NCBI GenBank assembly: GCA_032871835.1
Contig: CM065296.1
Location: forward strand, 111,858,146 to 111,922,145
DNA: 64,000 nucleotides
Direction of reading: 5' to 3'
Source: Dipteronia dyeriana
Taxonomy: Eukaryota; Streptophyta; Magnoliopsida; Sapindales; Sapindaceae
This document shows, piece after piece, positions 1-11,420 of the stretch. How positions within the stretch are numbered: position 1 is the first letter of the stretch; every line of letters begins with the position of its first letter. The translations under genes and the position numbers were made by a program. The notes below the pieces were generated by a model that was not told the origin of the DNA, did no database searches, and saw only the letters and a list, made by a program, of their open reading frames with translations.

Positions 1-326
1 GGCAATCCAAAATTGAATACAGATATTGTCCTTTTTTACACACCATTTCTTATGGACCCGGTATATAGTGAAAAAGGTTGAACAGTTAGGATGTGTTTGG
101 TACGTGGAACGTGATAGGACAACATAAGATTGATTCTTTTTGTCCCACGTTTGATACGGTCTTAACATAAGACAAGACAAAACGGGATAAGATGGGATAA
201 AAATCACAAAAATCTATGTCACCCAATACCCTAGCTAGGACAACTTGTCCCATAACATCGGACAAATGTCAAAAAAATCATTTTACTCTTTAAATTTTTA
301 AACAATTACAATCATGTTCAATATAT

Positions 327-378
<52 letters not shown>

Positions 379-869
379 TTGTTAATATATTATATATCAT
401 CATTTCCACCGCTACCATGTGCAAAACAAGAATTTTAAAAGTGTGACATAAATACAAAAATAAATAATTTAAATGAATGGATCATGTTACCACATCAGTT
501 GGATACCAAATTTAAATAAGGTAACATTACTTAACAAAAATTGTACACAGCCTTATAATAATAATTTTTATTATAAACCTTAAAATTAATAATAATTGTG
601 TAAAATATAAAAATAAAATGAGATGTTTATAGTTTTTTTAAAAAAGATACATTTATGACATTATATATTAAAAATGATATTTAAAACTAAAAAAAAAAAA
701 ACCATGGACGGAGGATGCCGTATAATGTAATTAGGATCCCAATTCCCGTTTGAATCCGTATCTGATTCGGTTGTCCCAAAAACCAACTCCAATTCAATCT
801 CATCCGAAAAATCTGATTGGAAAGCAATTTATTTGTAACATGGAAAAGTGATATTGTTCTTGTTGGCAG
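1..869. other. Left-edge intergenic AT-rich DNA with MITE-like motifs
   Basis: No gene is visible. Around 91-280 the sequence has the feel of a short TIR transposon: a 'gtgtttggtacg' motif near 93 and an inverted-looking 'gtttgatacgg' near 151, with several 'gggataag' words between. The last part (about 780-869) reads as intron ahead of the TIM50-like exon that begins at 870. Confidence 0.35.
322..373. repeat. (AT)n microsatellite
   Basis: An almost pure AT dinucleotide run. Confidence 0.9.
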
Positions 870-1439
870 GATCTTTCGAAGCTTAATAGAGACCCAGATA
901 AGATTCTATATGTGAACGGTCAGGCATTTTAGCCTTCAGCCGGAAAATTGTGTTCCGAGAAAGCCGTATAAGCCCAATTTTCAACCGATCGGTCTCTATA
1001 AGCCATATAAGCCCGATGAAAATGATACGGCACTCTTGCATCTTATTCCATTCCTTGAATGTATGTATCTTTTACCTTTTGTACAACAACTAAAGCCTAT
1101 CTGCCTATGGTATATTAAATGGGGGATCTGGAAAAAAAGGTGGAGCCATTGCATAACTGATGAGATATAATCAGTCATATCTGTTATTACCCCATTAATG
1201 ATTACAGAATTTTGTTTGTAAGATGTTTTTTTACGTCACATAAGGAACCGTTGTCCGTGTTCAAACTTGAGAGTACATCATGAAAAGCCTCAAGTCGCTC
1301 AGTTTGTTTAATTTTCTTTGCATATGTTGCTAGTAGTAGTCCAGCTGATGTCAGAGCAGCGCTACAATATTATGAAAGAAAAGATATTGCAAAAGAGTTC
1401 CTTGAACGTTCTACATTCACAAATTCTTGGGATATTTAA
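870..1439 (+). pseudogene. 3' exons of a TIM50-like mitochondrial import gene (broken)
   Basis: TIM50 is the inner-membrane TIM23-complex receptor with an FCP1/NIF-type domain. Exon 870-1060 follows a 'ttggcag' acceptor and reads DLSKLNRDPDKILYV, then LQPENCVP, then LLHLIPFLE up to a gtatgt donor; this is the end of the FCP1-like domain. Exon 1324-1439 reads SPADV, then YERKDIAKEFLERS, then stop, like the TIM50 C-terminus. Breaks: a TAG and frame change after 'NGQAF' (near 928-934); a small internal duplication that repeats 'KPYKP'; and an acceptor for the last exon that reads 'gcat' instead of 'gcag', although the phase (E, then T plus AT, then GTT) is still right. No upstream exon is visible in 1-869. 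The 5' exons of a TIM50-like gene lie on the other strand at 20746-27434 and do not overlap this part. Family call from memory of plant TIM50; fairly sure. Confidence 0.75.
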
Positions 1440-3899
1440 CTTAAGAGAGCTTTAATGAAAATGATTTTTCGACATCTTTATGCTTTTGTAAATTCATCTT
1501 AATGTAGATTAGGAATCCCTTAAGAAAACTGTATTGGCAGTTTAAGATTATTTGTATGACACTTTAGTCGGATCAAACAATGATGCAGGCGGATGCAAGA
1601 ACAAAGGAATTAGCAAACCCGATTCCGGCATAGTAGCCGTTGAGGTCAGAATTTTGTAAAATACAGTTTGAAGATATATGTGAGATTCAAAGCAGTACTC
1701 AATTGAGAAAGAAACAAATGAATGAATATAAGATGACAGCACTGTAGAAGTCATCAAAGCATTTTTTTTTTTTTTTCTTTTCCCAAGTCAATGTCACTTT
1801 CTTCAAACAGACTATTCATTTGTGGCATTGTTTTTCTAACTTCATCCCTACTAAAATCTATGATTAGATTGTGTAATTCTTTGAACTATTTGACACCATA
1901 TATACTTCTTTTATAATTAAACAAAGTATTTCTATGATCAAATCAAATTTGAATTGGTTTTGTTTTATATAAACTTCTTCGGATTATATTATTAAAAAGG
2001 TAGGATTAAGGTTTACCTACCAAAACCCATTAAAACTTATCGCCCATTAAGTTTAATAAAAATAAATATTATAATTATTTTACATCTAATTTGTACCTAC
2101 AAAATAAATCCCTACTTCTCCTAAATTGATTTTGGAAATCCTAAAAATTTCCTAAATTCATTAATAAAATAGTTTGTAAACCCTAAACAACTAAGAACTA
2201 ACCTATAAACCAATATTTTTCTTCGATTCTTATCTTCTGATAAATATTGAAATTAAAATTATATTATGTTATTTGTATTCAAATATTTATAAATTTTTTT
2301 TCTTCTTAAAATAGTAAAAGTAATAAAAAAAATAACATGTTGGGTTTTGGGTTACCAATTAAATTAGCAAATGAGTTTAAGTTTATATGTTTAAAACCCA
2401 ATAAGCTAACAGGTGAGTTTGAGTTTGGGTTGAGTAATAATGGGTTCGACCCATTTACCATTTGATATTTTTTTATCGTATTTAATAAATCGTTTTATGG
2501 TGAGACTAAACTATTAACTATTATATTTTTATATAAATTGAGAGCTTTTTTTTTTAGGAGGAGGATTTGAACCTGCAACCTTATACCGTAGGTGTGTAAG
2601 ACTTTACTACTGGAAACTTCATCTCGTCAAATATATTGTTTAATCGATAGTAATTTGATTTTATAATTTATTGAGATAAAGTTGGTTCATGCTCATTTAA
2701 GAAGGGATATGTTTTGCGATTCAAGGAAATAAATCTTGATACAGTATGTTCTATGGGAATTTTTATTTTTATATTTTATTTTTTCTATTTTCTGTTTTCT
2801 TTTGGGATTTCTTTAATTAATGGATCATCGTCATTTTATAATTGGAAGAAAAATAATAATTCTTAAGAAATTATACAAAACAATGATTATTCACATGAGT
2901 GGATGCAATGTACATGATTTTTTTTTTTTTTTGTATTGAATTTTATGAATTTGATTATGATAGAATGATTATTAAGTATTAACGGTTTATAGATCATGTA
3001 TAATAGTATTACTATTGTTATTATAACAAGCACTGTGGGCCTATATAATGGGTTTTAAGCTTTATATTGGCTGGCCCACAGCCCACCGTAGGTGTAGGAT
3101 GCCTAAAATTATTAGGCCAATTTCAGCACTACTAGATTTTTCTATTGTTAGGCCTATTGTACTACTACCAATCAAATGGGTTTTATTTTATTATATTTGT
3201 ATATATACCACCAAATAATGTGTTAACAATCAGTAATTAACAGTGTCTGATAAAAATTCCGTAGCCAGTTAAAATGCTTTTAGAAGTAGTAATTAACACG
3301 TACAGTTTATCTTGTGTGAAAATTTCAATTATAACTATAGTAAAAATAGTATAAAATAATAATATTAGGATTTATTTATTTAAATAGATAATTTATTAAT
3401 TTATCAATAAATGAATATTTATTAATTCAAAAAGAATTATATATTTTGATTATATGTACATGTATTAGTTTTTGGCACCATTTGGGGGTTGTGTTGCGCA
3501 AATATCACAATTTTACTAATGTATATATAAAATGCACAATTTAGTGTGATCGGATAAAAATACCCTGAACTGTTGAAAAAGATAGAAAGTTATCGTTTTG
3601 TTAGTGTGAAAAAGGCTAGAGTGAGAAAGAGACCGACGGTAACAGAATCGTCGACGAAGTGACCGAAACGTGAACGAGAATACACCAGATTTGTTGCGAT
3701 TGACAGAGGTAATTTCTGTTCGTTTTTTTTCTGGATTTTGTAGTTGATAACTTGTCATTGCATGTTAGACTTGTGTTTTGTTGATTGAATTCGTAGATTA
3801 GGGTTGAAAACGAGATCTGAGAATGATTGTGGTTTATGTTAGGGTTTGAAATTAGGTTGAATATGTGATGAGGAAGATGAAATTCTAGGTATCGATGAA
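1440..3899. other. Intergenic, AT-rich, dispersed repeats
   Basis: I see no coding region. 2010-2460 is low-complexity DNA with recurrent 'gggttttgggtta' and 'aacccatt' words, also seen near 27960-28060. 2556-2640 contains 'aggatttgaacctgcaacc', similar to a reversed B box of a tRNA-derived SINE, but no clear tail. 3490-3760 may contain the outer left end of the MULE described next; no matching inverted terminus could be aligned. Confidence 0.4.
2196..2295 (+). repeat. Dispersed repeat, copy 1 (copy 2 at 18838-18930)
   Basis: 'aagaactaacc', then 'aaaccaatattttt', then 'cttcgattctt', then 'atattgaaatta' occur in the same order and orientation in both places. The repeat is AT-rich and non-coding; it is probably part of a transposon terminus. 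Confidence 0.6.
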
Positions 3900-3949
3900 T
3901 TGTAATTTTTAGAAATTTTGAAATCGATTTTTTTTTAGCAAAATCGAGG

Positions 3950-4540
3950 TTTTTAAGTAAGAATCGAGAGATTTTTTAAAGAATTGAGCATATTTTTCAA
4001 ACGATCGAGATTATTTTTAAAAGATCGAGAATATTTTTCAAACGATCGAGATTATTTTTTAAAACATCGAGAATATTTTCAAATGATCGAGATCATTTTG
4101 AAAAGATAGAGAATATTTTTCAAACGAATGAGAATTTTTTAAACGATCGAGAATATTTTTCAAACGATCGAGATTATTTTCAAAAGATCGAGAATATTTT
4201 TTAAAAGATCGAGAATATTTTCAAATGATCGAGATCATTTTGAAAAGATCGAGAATATTTTTCAAACGAATGAGAATATTTTTCAAACGATCGAGATTAT
4301 TTTTCAAACGATCGAGAATATTTTCCAAACGATCGAGATTATTTTTAAAAGATAGAGAATATTTTTCAAACGATCGAGATTATTTTTTAAACGATCGAGA
4401 ATATTTTTCAAAAGATCGAGAATATTTTCAAACGATCGAGATTATTTTACAAAAGATCGAGAATATTTTTCAAACGATCGAGATTATTTTCAAACGATCG
4501 ATAATTTTATCAAAAGATCGAGAATATATTTCATAGAACC
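3950..4540 (+). repeat. 21-bp 'acgatcgagaata' minisatellite, left border of MULE
   Basis: About 25 imperfect units of roughly 21 bp with the core 'gatcgaga' and an AT-rich spacer. Because 21 is a multiple of three, the array stays open as a meaningless heptad-repeat reading frame (4225-4536). It ends just before the 3' splice site at 4585. Confidence 0.9.
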
Positions 4541-5704
4541 GAGTTTTTTCTTGTTTACTTATGTATTGTTTCTGTGACATTGCAGATGAGGAGCAAGTTG
4601 AAAGATTCCTTAAAACTTCAGAAGGAGATTGGTTCAAGGGAAATTGACTCAATACGACCATTTTGAAGCCCTCGCCTGTATAGACGATGCAATGAACCGA
4701 GTCCCAGAAGATTTTGCTGTTGAGGATCGACGTCGGTTCATGGCGTCCTGTTTCGGGCATTTCATGTCGATGCACCGGGAGATGAAGTTTTCTGGTGGTG
4801 TTATCTATCAGCTGTTGTTGTGGGAGTTGGACCATGACCGACCGACCAATGAGATGTGGTTCCTGTTAGGGAACCATGTGGTGAGGTTTTCGAAGGTGGA
4901 ATTTTACCTCATCACCGGATTACGTTTTAGAGTTGTACCGGACACTGGTCTGTATGCTGTAGTGGAGAATGACATATATCAGCGGTACTTTCCTAGAGCT
5001 GATGAGGTGTCGTTGGAGGAGTTGAGGGTTGTTCTTACCCTTGGAGAGTTTCATGAGGCGTATGATGTTGTGAAGTTGTGCCTCATATACACACTTAACT
5101 GGATTATTATGGGGGTGGACGAGAGATTCAAGATTCCAGTTTGGCAGTTTCGGTTGGTGGAGGACCTCACTGGCTTCGATGCTTTCCCATGGGGTGCCCA
5201 CGTATATATGCATTCTATTTTGTCATTCAAGCATGCGTTACCCCGACGACGTGAGGAGAGAGGTCAGCAGTCACAGGGCGATGTTGTACATACCGTTGAG
5301 GGGTACAACATTTACGGTCTGTCGCATGCCCTCTTGGTAAGAACTTTGAATTACAAAATGAACTTTATATTTGGTTGCCTAAATTTTTTGGATTCTACTT
5401 GTACTTATCTTTGATGCAAATATTTTCTTTCGAGGTGATCCCCTAGCTAGGCGTCGATTTCGGTGCCTGAAGGGTTACAGAGCTTTCTCCTCATATGTTG
5501 AAGTGGGAGTTGACAAAACAACCTAGAGGGAAGAAGCTGGCCAGAGATTTTCAGTGCTAGGGTATGTATTTAATTTGTTAATCGCTATATTAGTTACTAT
5601 GTTTACAATGACATTTCTCTAACTAAGTTTTCACATGTTTACGAGGGAGGAAATCGTGCCCACATCAGCTGAGGAGGAAGCACCGTACTTCACAGGTCTA
5701 AGCA

Positions 5705-5752
5705 GGAGGGGGGAGGGGGGAGGGGGGGGGGGGGGGGGGGGGGGGGGTGGGG
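5705..5752 (+). repeat. Poly-G tract, G-quadruplex-prone
   Basis: Runs of G broken by single A or T bases; the longest run is 26 G (5722-5747). It lies in the degenerate protease gene. A run this long could be a true slip-expanded tract or an assembly artefact. Confidence 0.9.
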
Positions 5753-6600
5753 AAAGAAGCATGAGAAGGATAGAGTTCACCTTCCGTCTGTTCCTGATCA
5801 GACTACTGCTGGTGGGAGCCATGGAGATGGTTAGGAGGAAAAAGGTAGGGGGAGAGAGGTGTAACGATACGGAGGCTTCTGACCCATTGGGCCTGAGTTT
5901 CAGTGCCATGAACACTGACAGATCTGAGATGTCTCCTCGGTGAGTGAGGCATAAAAGGGTTCAGTTTAACAACCCCGGATTTGGTGCATCTAGAGGGGAT
6001 TCCCGTGCAGGTGTTGGACACGATGTGGAGATAAGTTGAGATGGTAGTTCCTTTTTTATTAACGCGACCTGTAGAGTGTTTTAGTACTAACAATGTTGAC
6101 ATGAATTCAGGCCCCATGGGAATATCATTTCAACGAGTTATGTGAAGCCCTCCGAAAAAGAGAGGATGATCGAAAACTGCAGCACCGGGAGTTGCTAGAT
6201 ATGATCCGGAAGAGTAAGGAGGATCGACAGGAGCAATATCGAGAGTTGCTAGTATTAATCGGAAGGCTTCAGGGTATTATCACACATACGCACCGGGATG
6301 GTCCACCTGGTCCTAGTCCTGATCCTGACTTTACTCCCAGAGACAGGACATGTGGATATACCGGAGGGACAGACAACACTGGTGGTCGTCGGGAGGCCAT
6401 ATACCGAAGGGGTAGTTATGGAGAGTGAGGCTCACCAACGTACCAGAGATACACGTACAACAACAGGCTCATTGGTTAAGCGACAATCGGCTTATTTGAT
6501 CGAGCAGCAGACTCCCCCTCCACCTCCCTCATCGGTAGAGCATCAGCTTCCCCCTCCACCTCCCTCATCGGTCCAGCAGCAACCTCCCTCTCCACCCCCA

Positions 6601-6645
6601 TCCCTCTCCCTCTCCCTCTCCCTCTCCCTCTCCCTCTCCCTCTCC
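6601..6645 (+). repeat. (TCCCTC)n microsatellite
   Basis: Hexamer repeat of more than seven units, next to further CT/C-rich DNA that encodes a Pro-rich then Leu-Ser run in the linker of the protease gene. Confidence 0.9.
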
Positions 6646-8313
6646 ATATCCCCCTTCACTGCCCTCATTGATTGATCGACAACCACCCCCTCCACCCCTT
6701 ACATCCATCCAGCCTCAGGGGGGACAGACCTCCTCATCGCACCACACCAACGGGGGGAGTTCGACCGGAGAGGTGCGTACTGAAGCGCGATTGGCAGTTG
6801 CTCAGCCCGTACACAGATCCTTACCGACCGAAGAGGGCGAGGGTAATACTTCAGTCTTCGGACCATATTTTCGATCCCCACAGACTGGTGGACGGTGACC
6901 AGTTGAAGGCTTACCGAGCCATCAAGAAGAACATAAACGAGGAAAGGTAAGTATTTTTTTTTCTATTAAGGTGGCAGGTTTTCTTTTGTTTAATTAAATA
7001 TTTGTGTTGCTAATGGGAAATTAATACAGATGTGATGCGGTCGTGCTGAAGCCAGTTGATGCAGCATGGTTCAATCGGATGCAGACCAACTTCATGGAGT
7101 TGGAGGAAGAGGTACGACGAATCGGACATTTTTTATATAATGTTTGTTTTAGATATGATACACTCCTAACACTTTATTACGTGTATATACTCCCAGCATA
7201 TGGACGCGTACCTCCATATTCTTCGGAAGCGTCAGAGAGCATTCTTAACTGCGTACAACCAGATGATCAATATATTCGATACGCAATTTTTTGTAAGTAT
7301 TCCAAAAAAATGATGATTACGCATGCTTTTAAATTAGTTTGTAAAACATTACTAATTTTTTGTCGATGAAATGTTTGTACAGTCATATTTAGAGGTCCAA
7401 TACATGAGAATGATGCCTCGTGATGCTCGTGGGGAGATCACCATGACGCGGTGGAATGTACTGAGGTCCTTGTGGACCAATGAGGACCTTACGATGGTGT
7501 GTGGTGGTGCTCCGATTGGAAGCCGTCTGTGGCACGAGGTTGACACGGTAAGTGTTACTTGTTTTGTAATTTTTTGTTATAAGTGGATTTGTACATCCTA
7601 ACACCTTCTTTTTACGTTTACAAGTCCTGATACCGTGCAACATTGGGCGCCAACATTGGCTATTGGTGACTGTCGACCTCACCATGGGACGATGTTCATT
7701 ATTGACCCCTGGAGACAGGATGTCGCAGTGAATATCCGGAAGCAGTAGGTAGCCCCCTTGCATTGGTTTTTGCCCTCGATGTTACATCAGGCCGGTTTTC
7801 ATACTGTGCGATTGCCTGACCGCTCTCTCAGTCAGCATGGTGTCCGCAACCAGTGTCCCCCAGCAGAAGAAATCGTAATATATTTTATTTTCATTTACTT
7901 TGAGATTGAGTTATTAAAAGATTATTGTTTTATTAACGCATGTTAATGTGTCCAACTGTAGGGGTAACTGTGGTCCCCACACGTTAAGATTGATCGAGTA
8001 CATTCTGGCTGAGGATTTTAATTGGTCAGAAGACGATATGTAGATTATTCGGGAGAAGATGGCAGTTGAGATTTTTTCAAACTCCCGACCCGTTTAGTTT
8101 TATGTAGTAATTCTTCTGTATATGTACCATTTTTTGTATAAAAATGTTTACATTGAAATAAAAATTTATTTTAATTTTTGTTTCCTTTTCAACTATCATA
8201 AATCACAAGTGTAACACTAATTGGAAATCCTATTTAATTAAAACTGAAATTCAGTTATTGAACAAGTCATACGAGTATAAAATTTCACAATGTTATCATC
8301 ATAACGCCTAAAA

Positions 8314-10956
8314 TCATTCCACGGTGGAGTCTCTGGTAGGGCACGTCTATCTGTTGTGGCCAACTGTATGACATATGCTACACTTGCGTCTATATTCCTC
8401 GGGAACAAATCTGCTCGGACCTTCATTAATCAAAGCTGGGTTAGAACATCTCCTAGAATTATGCCCTGGTTATCCACATCTTCTACAGTTTTATGTAGTT
8501 GTCCTCTCCGAAGACGATATATGTCTACTCGCCCTCGGGTGGCCTGCTTGTCTCCTGGAGATTGGATTCAAAACCACCCTCTTAGTGATGTCAGATAGCA
8601 CAACCTAAGTGGAAGGATGTCCAACCGGCATAATAGGAACCGAGTACGGTCAATAAGTGTCTGTATTTTGTAGAAGTCCGTACACAGGTATGTGAAATCC
8701 ATGTTTCGGTCTCTGTAAAAACAACGAAAACAATGAGATTCGTGTTGCAATAATATTAACTTTATACTCAAACGTATGATGTACCTTGCGGCAACGAGCG
8801 CTTGAGAACATGGAAGCTGGTCCATTTGGAATTTATTGCATGTGCAGGTCTTTCGGGCTAAGTCAACGGTCCACTGATTTTCAGACCGCCTCACAGAGAA
8901 TATGTTACAGTTAACTGGATTTACGGTGATAAATTCCACTTCTCCACGCTTTTTAGGATCACAAGATATGCTACATCGGTCAACTGATGACGTATGGACT
9001 TTGCAGCGCTATGACGATCGTGAAACCAACGTTGTAGCATATTCCTAATGAACTCTGCCAGAGTCAACATAGGCAGTTGCCGTGTAAATTTTAGGCATGA
9101 GTTTATGCATTCTGCAGCATTTATTGTCATCACCATGTACCTCCTGTTGAGGCAGTGTACACGGGACCACTTGTATGGATCAATATCAATTACATAATCA
9201 TATGCATTTGGGTGCAAGTTTCGTAACTCTTCCATGTGCCGGTTATATTCCAACTCGGTGTACGCTCGGGCAGCTTTGTCCATTATTACGGCAACATCCT
9301 TTCTGTGATATAGCTTTATAATATTTTCAGAAAAGTGCCAACAACATATGGTATGTGTGGCATAAGGAAACACTTTAGAAATCCCTACTTCAATGCTTGC
9401 ATGACGATCAGAAATGAATACAAAATCATCTATATGGCCAAGGGCACCTTTCAAGCAATCCAAAAACCACTCCCATGATAGGTTGTTCTCTGAGTCACCG
9501 TAGCCAAAAGCAATGGGATAAACCTGTTCATTCTCATCTTGTGTAGTTGCAACAAACATTGTACCCCCGAATCTTCCCTTTAAATGGGTATCATCAAAGG
9601 TTATAACTGGACACAGACACCTCCGGAATCCTATAAGTGAGGCACCCAACGACATGAAAAAATAGAGAAATTTACCATATTTGTTGTACTGTAAGTCAGT
9701 GATTGTTTCAAGATTTTTTTCTTCCAACACGTAACCGAATTATGGCAGTAGTTGGAAGGTTTCCTCATGCGTTCCATAGGTCAGTGACAACGCATAATCG
9801 AAAGCTTGTTATGCATTACTGTACATGATTTGAATGTCATACATTGTTTTTATGTCGGCAATTATATCATTCGAATGCATTAGTCAACCATCATGTTGTT
9901 GCAATCTAGGTGAAACCACTTCTCCAATTATGACTGCACTAGCTTGTCAATGGCGGCGGTGAATCTCCTCTGACGGACAAGTGTGTTTGTTGACAAAACT
10001 TCTTACTTAGAAGTATGTCGCTTCATCCCTTCTCACCGCTCTTAACTTCCACGTACAGTTGTCCATCGAACAAACCAGATGTAACATTGTCTTGTTCGAC
10101 CTTTTCACCTTCCACTCGAAGTTGTGCCGCATTGCAAAATGCCCAACCAATCTGTGTTTGTAGGTTCATCTTCTACCAAGTTCCTACTTCCACCCATACC
10201 AAAAGAGTACGATTCTGCTCCTGGAATTACCCACGTTATGGCATTGTCAGAATCATCTTCAGTTACATTAGGCCGGATCTCACAGGTCCCAGCTATATCT
10301 ATTGCACAACAACTACATCTATGTACACGTCTTGCACGTCTTTCTGTTTGGACATGTTCTTCATCTTCCTCATTGTTCGCTACATTATTTACAGGATGCA
10401 AATTTGCCTCATTAGCCACTTCATGAATTGGCCCAACATTCATTTCAATTTGACAACCAAATAACTCGTCCAATTGAGGTACAACTATATAACCATGGTC
10501 GGCTACTTCCGGTGGGACACCACACATGTTTTGCTGCTCTTCGTTCCCACTTGTTTATGTGAACAATTGGTTGCTTCCGTCTAACGATCGAAATTGTTGG
10601 GTGTTTCCACGAGCAGGGGTATCTTTAGCTATCACATATGTTGTTGCCCTCTCAATTAGACTAACACATACTTGAGGGATCACCCTATCTTCCCCTAGCA
10701 TAAACAAAATATCATCGTTGTTTCTTATAAATGTGCGACATGTTGTCCCGGGAACGATTGATATAGATTGTAGATCAACAATGTATTTGTTCACATCGTA
10801 CTTCACATCGGTTTGCACGATCGACACTAGCTCTTCGTATGTCATATTCTTTGACACATAAATTCCTTGGTTATCGGAACCGAAAAACCTCTGACTTCCA
10901 TCAGGTAATTGCTCCTATCGACCGTTGTAAGATATGACTATTCTCACCCGATCCAT
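8314..10956 (-). pseudogene. MuDR/MULE transposase with SWIM finger and CCHC knuckles, degenerate
   Basis: A MULE transposase binds the element ends and cuts with an RNase H-fold DDE core. Reading from ATG at 10956: an N-terminal MuDR/PB1-like part (MDRVRIVISYNGR, then IYVSKNMTYEELVSIV); an acidic linker (about 10450-10110); the MULE core (9730-8921) with FDDTHLKG, then 'FISDRHASIE', then ICCWHF; a SWIM finger (8850-8810) CTCNKFQMDQLPCSQ; and two CCHC knuckles (about 8470-8325), CRRCG and then CSICHTVGH. Breaks: TAG at 10915-10917, TAA at 10555-10557, stops near 9805 and 9747, a frame change near 8935, and stops inside both knuckles. The last SWIM ligand is Gln where His is usual. The protein cannot be made as it stands. 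The end at 8314 is the first stop after the second knuckle. Confidence 0.85.
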
Positions 10957-11049
10957 TGTCCTGTGAAAATCATCATTACAAACCATTATTAACAAATTAA
11001 AAAATTAAATTAAGTTTACAATTATTAAGAATTAAAAATATTTATTAAG

Positions 11050-11330
11050 TGTAAGGGATCGAGAACATTATCAAAGGGATTGAGCTTTTTGGAAATGGAT
11101 TGAGAACTTATTGTAAGAGATCGAGCTTTTTCCAAATGGATCGAGACATTTGCAAGGGATCGAGAACATTTTCAAGGGATTGAGAAATTTTTTAAGGGAT
11201 CGAGATCTTTTTCAAGGGATCGAGAACTTTTTCAAGGGATCGAGAATATTCTTCAAATTATCGAGCATTTTTTCAAAATAATCGAGCAATTTTTCCACAT
11301 AATCGAGTTTTTTTTCAAAAAATTTAAAAC
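11050..11330 (+). repeat. 20-bp 'gggatcgagaac' minisatellite, right border of MULE
   Basis: About 12 units of roughly 20 bp with 'gatcgag' followed by an 'a/t' run and 'caag'. It has the same core and the same orientation as the left array. Beyond it (11330-11400) are isolated motifs in the reverse sense ('actcgattctt', 'ctcggtc'). Confidence 0.85.
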
Positions 11331-11420
11331 CTCGGTCCAATAACAAATATACTCGATTCTTCTTTAAATATTCTCGGTCACACATGAAAAATACTCGGAT
11401 CTATTATATGTTCATACATG

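Larger units (their letters stand above)
4586..8097 (+). pseudogene. DUF1985 plus Ulp1-like C48 cysteine protease gene of the MULE, degenerate
   Basis: Ulp1-like proteases cleave SUMO-type conjugates; in plants a large expanded set lives inside MULEs. A 'gcag' acceptor precedes 4586; the exon to 5336 has the DUF1985 signature (KVEFYLITGLRF) and ends at a gtaaga donor after 'YGLSHALL'. The middle (about 6180-6900) is charged, then Pro/Ser-rich. Protease exons follow: 7043 on (KPVDAAWFNRM), 7195-7291 (HMDAYLHILRKRQ, between 'cag' and gtaagt), 7382-7549 (SYLEVQYMRMMPRDARG). Catalytic His sits in 'RQHWLLVTVDL' (7650-7680), Asp in 'IIDPW' (7698-7712) and Cys in 'GNCGPHTLRLIEYIL' (7961-8005). Breaks: a one-base shift near 4638 between 'SEGDWFKG' and 'LTQYDHF'; stops near 5517 and 7747; a shift between the His and Asp motifs; a stop at 8041. 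The triad is present in the text but cannot be read as one frame. Confidence 0.8.
3900..11420. mobile_element. Decayed Mutator-like element carrying an Ulp1-like protease gene
   Basis: The unit holds a plus-strand DUF1985/C48 protease pseudogene (4586-8097) and a minus-strand MuDR transposase pseudogene (8314-10956), tail to tail with a 216-bp gap, bracketed by 'atcgag' minisatellites (3950-4540 and 11050-11330). This content matches the class of MULEs that have picked up ULP-like genes (KAONASHI type in Arabidopsis, from memory). The two arrays run in the same direction, not inverted, and no terminal inverted repeat or target duplication could be fixed. The outer limits are therefore approximate and could reach about 3490 and 11640. 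Confidence 0.75.

Noticed and set aside
4225..4536. 103-codon open frame with heptad-like KRSRIFF/KDREYFS repeats
   Set aside because: It is just the 21-bp minisatellite read in frame; no start context or conserved protein.
5631..5943. Poly-Gly and poly-Pro open frames on both strands
   Set aside because: Produced by the G tract at 5705-5752.
6298..6950. Several overlapping Pro-rich frames
   Set aside because: Low-complexity linker of the degenerate protease gene; frames overlap and none has a conserved domain of its own.
10015..10464. Plus-strand frame of 149 codons
   Set aside because: Antisense shadow of the acidic linker of the transposase.
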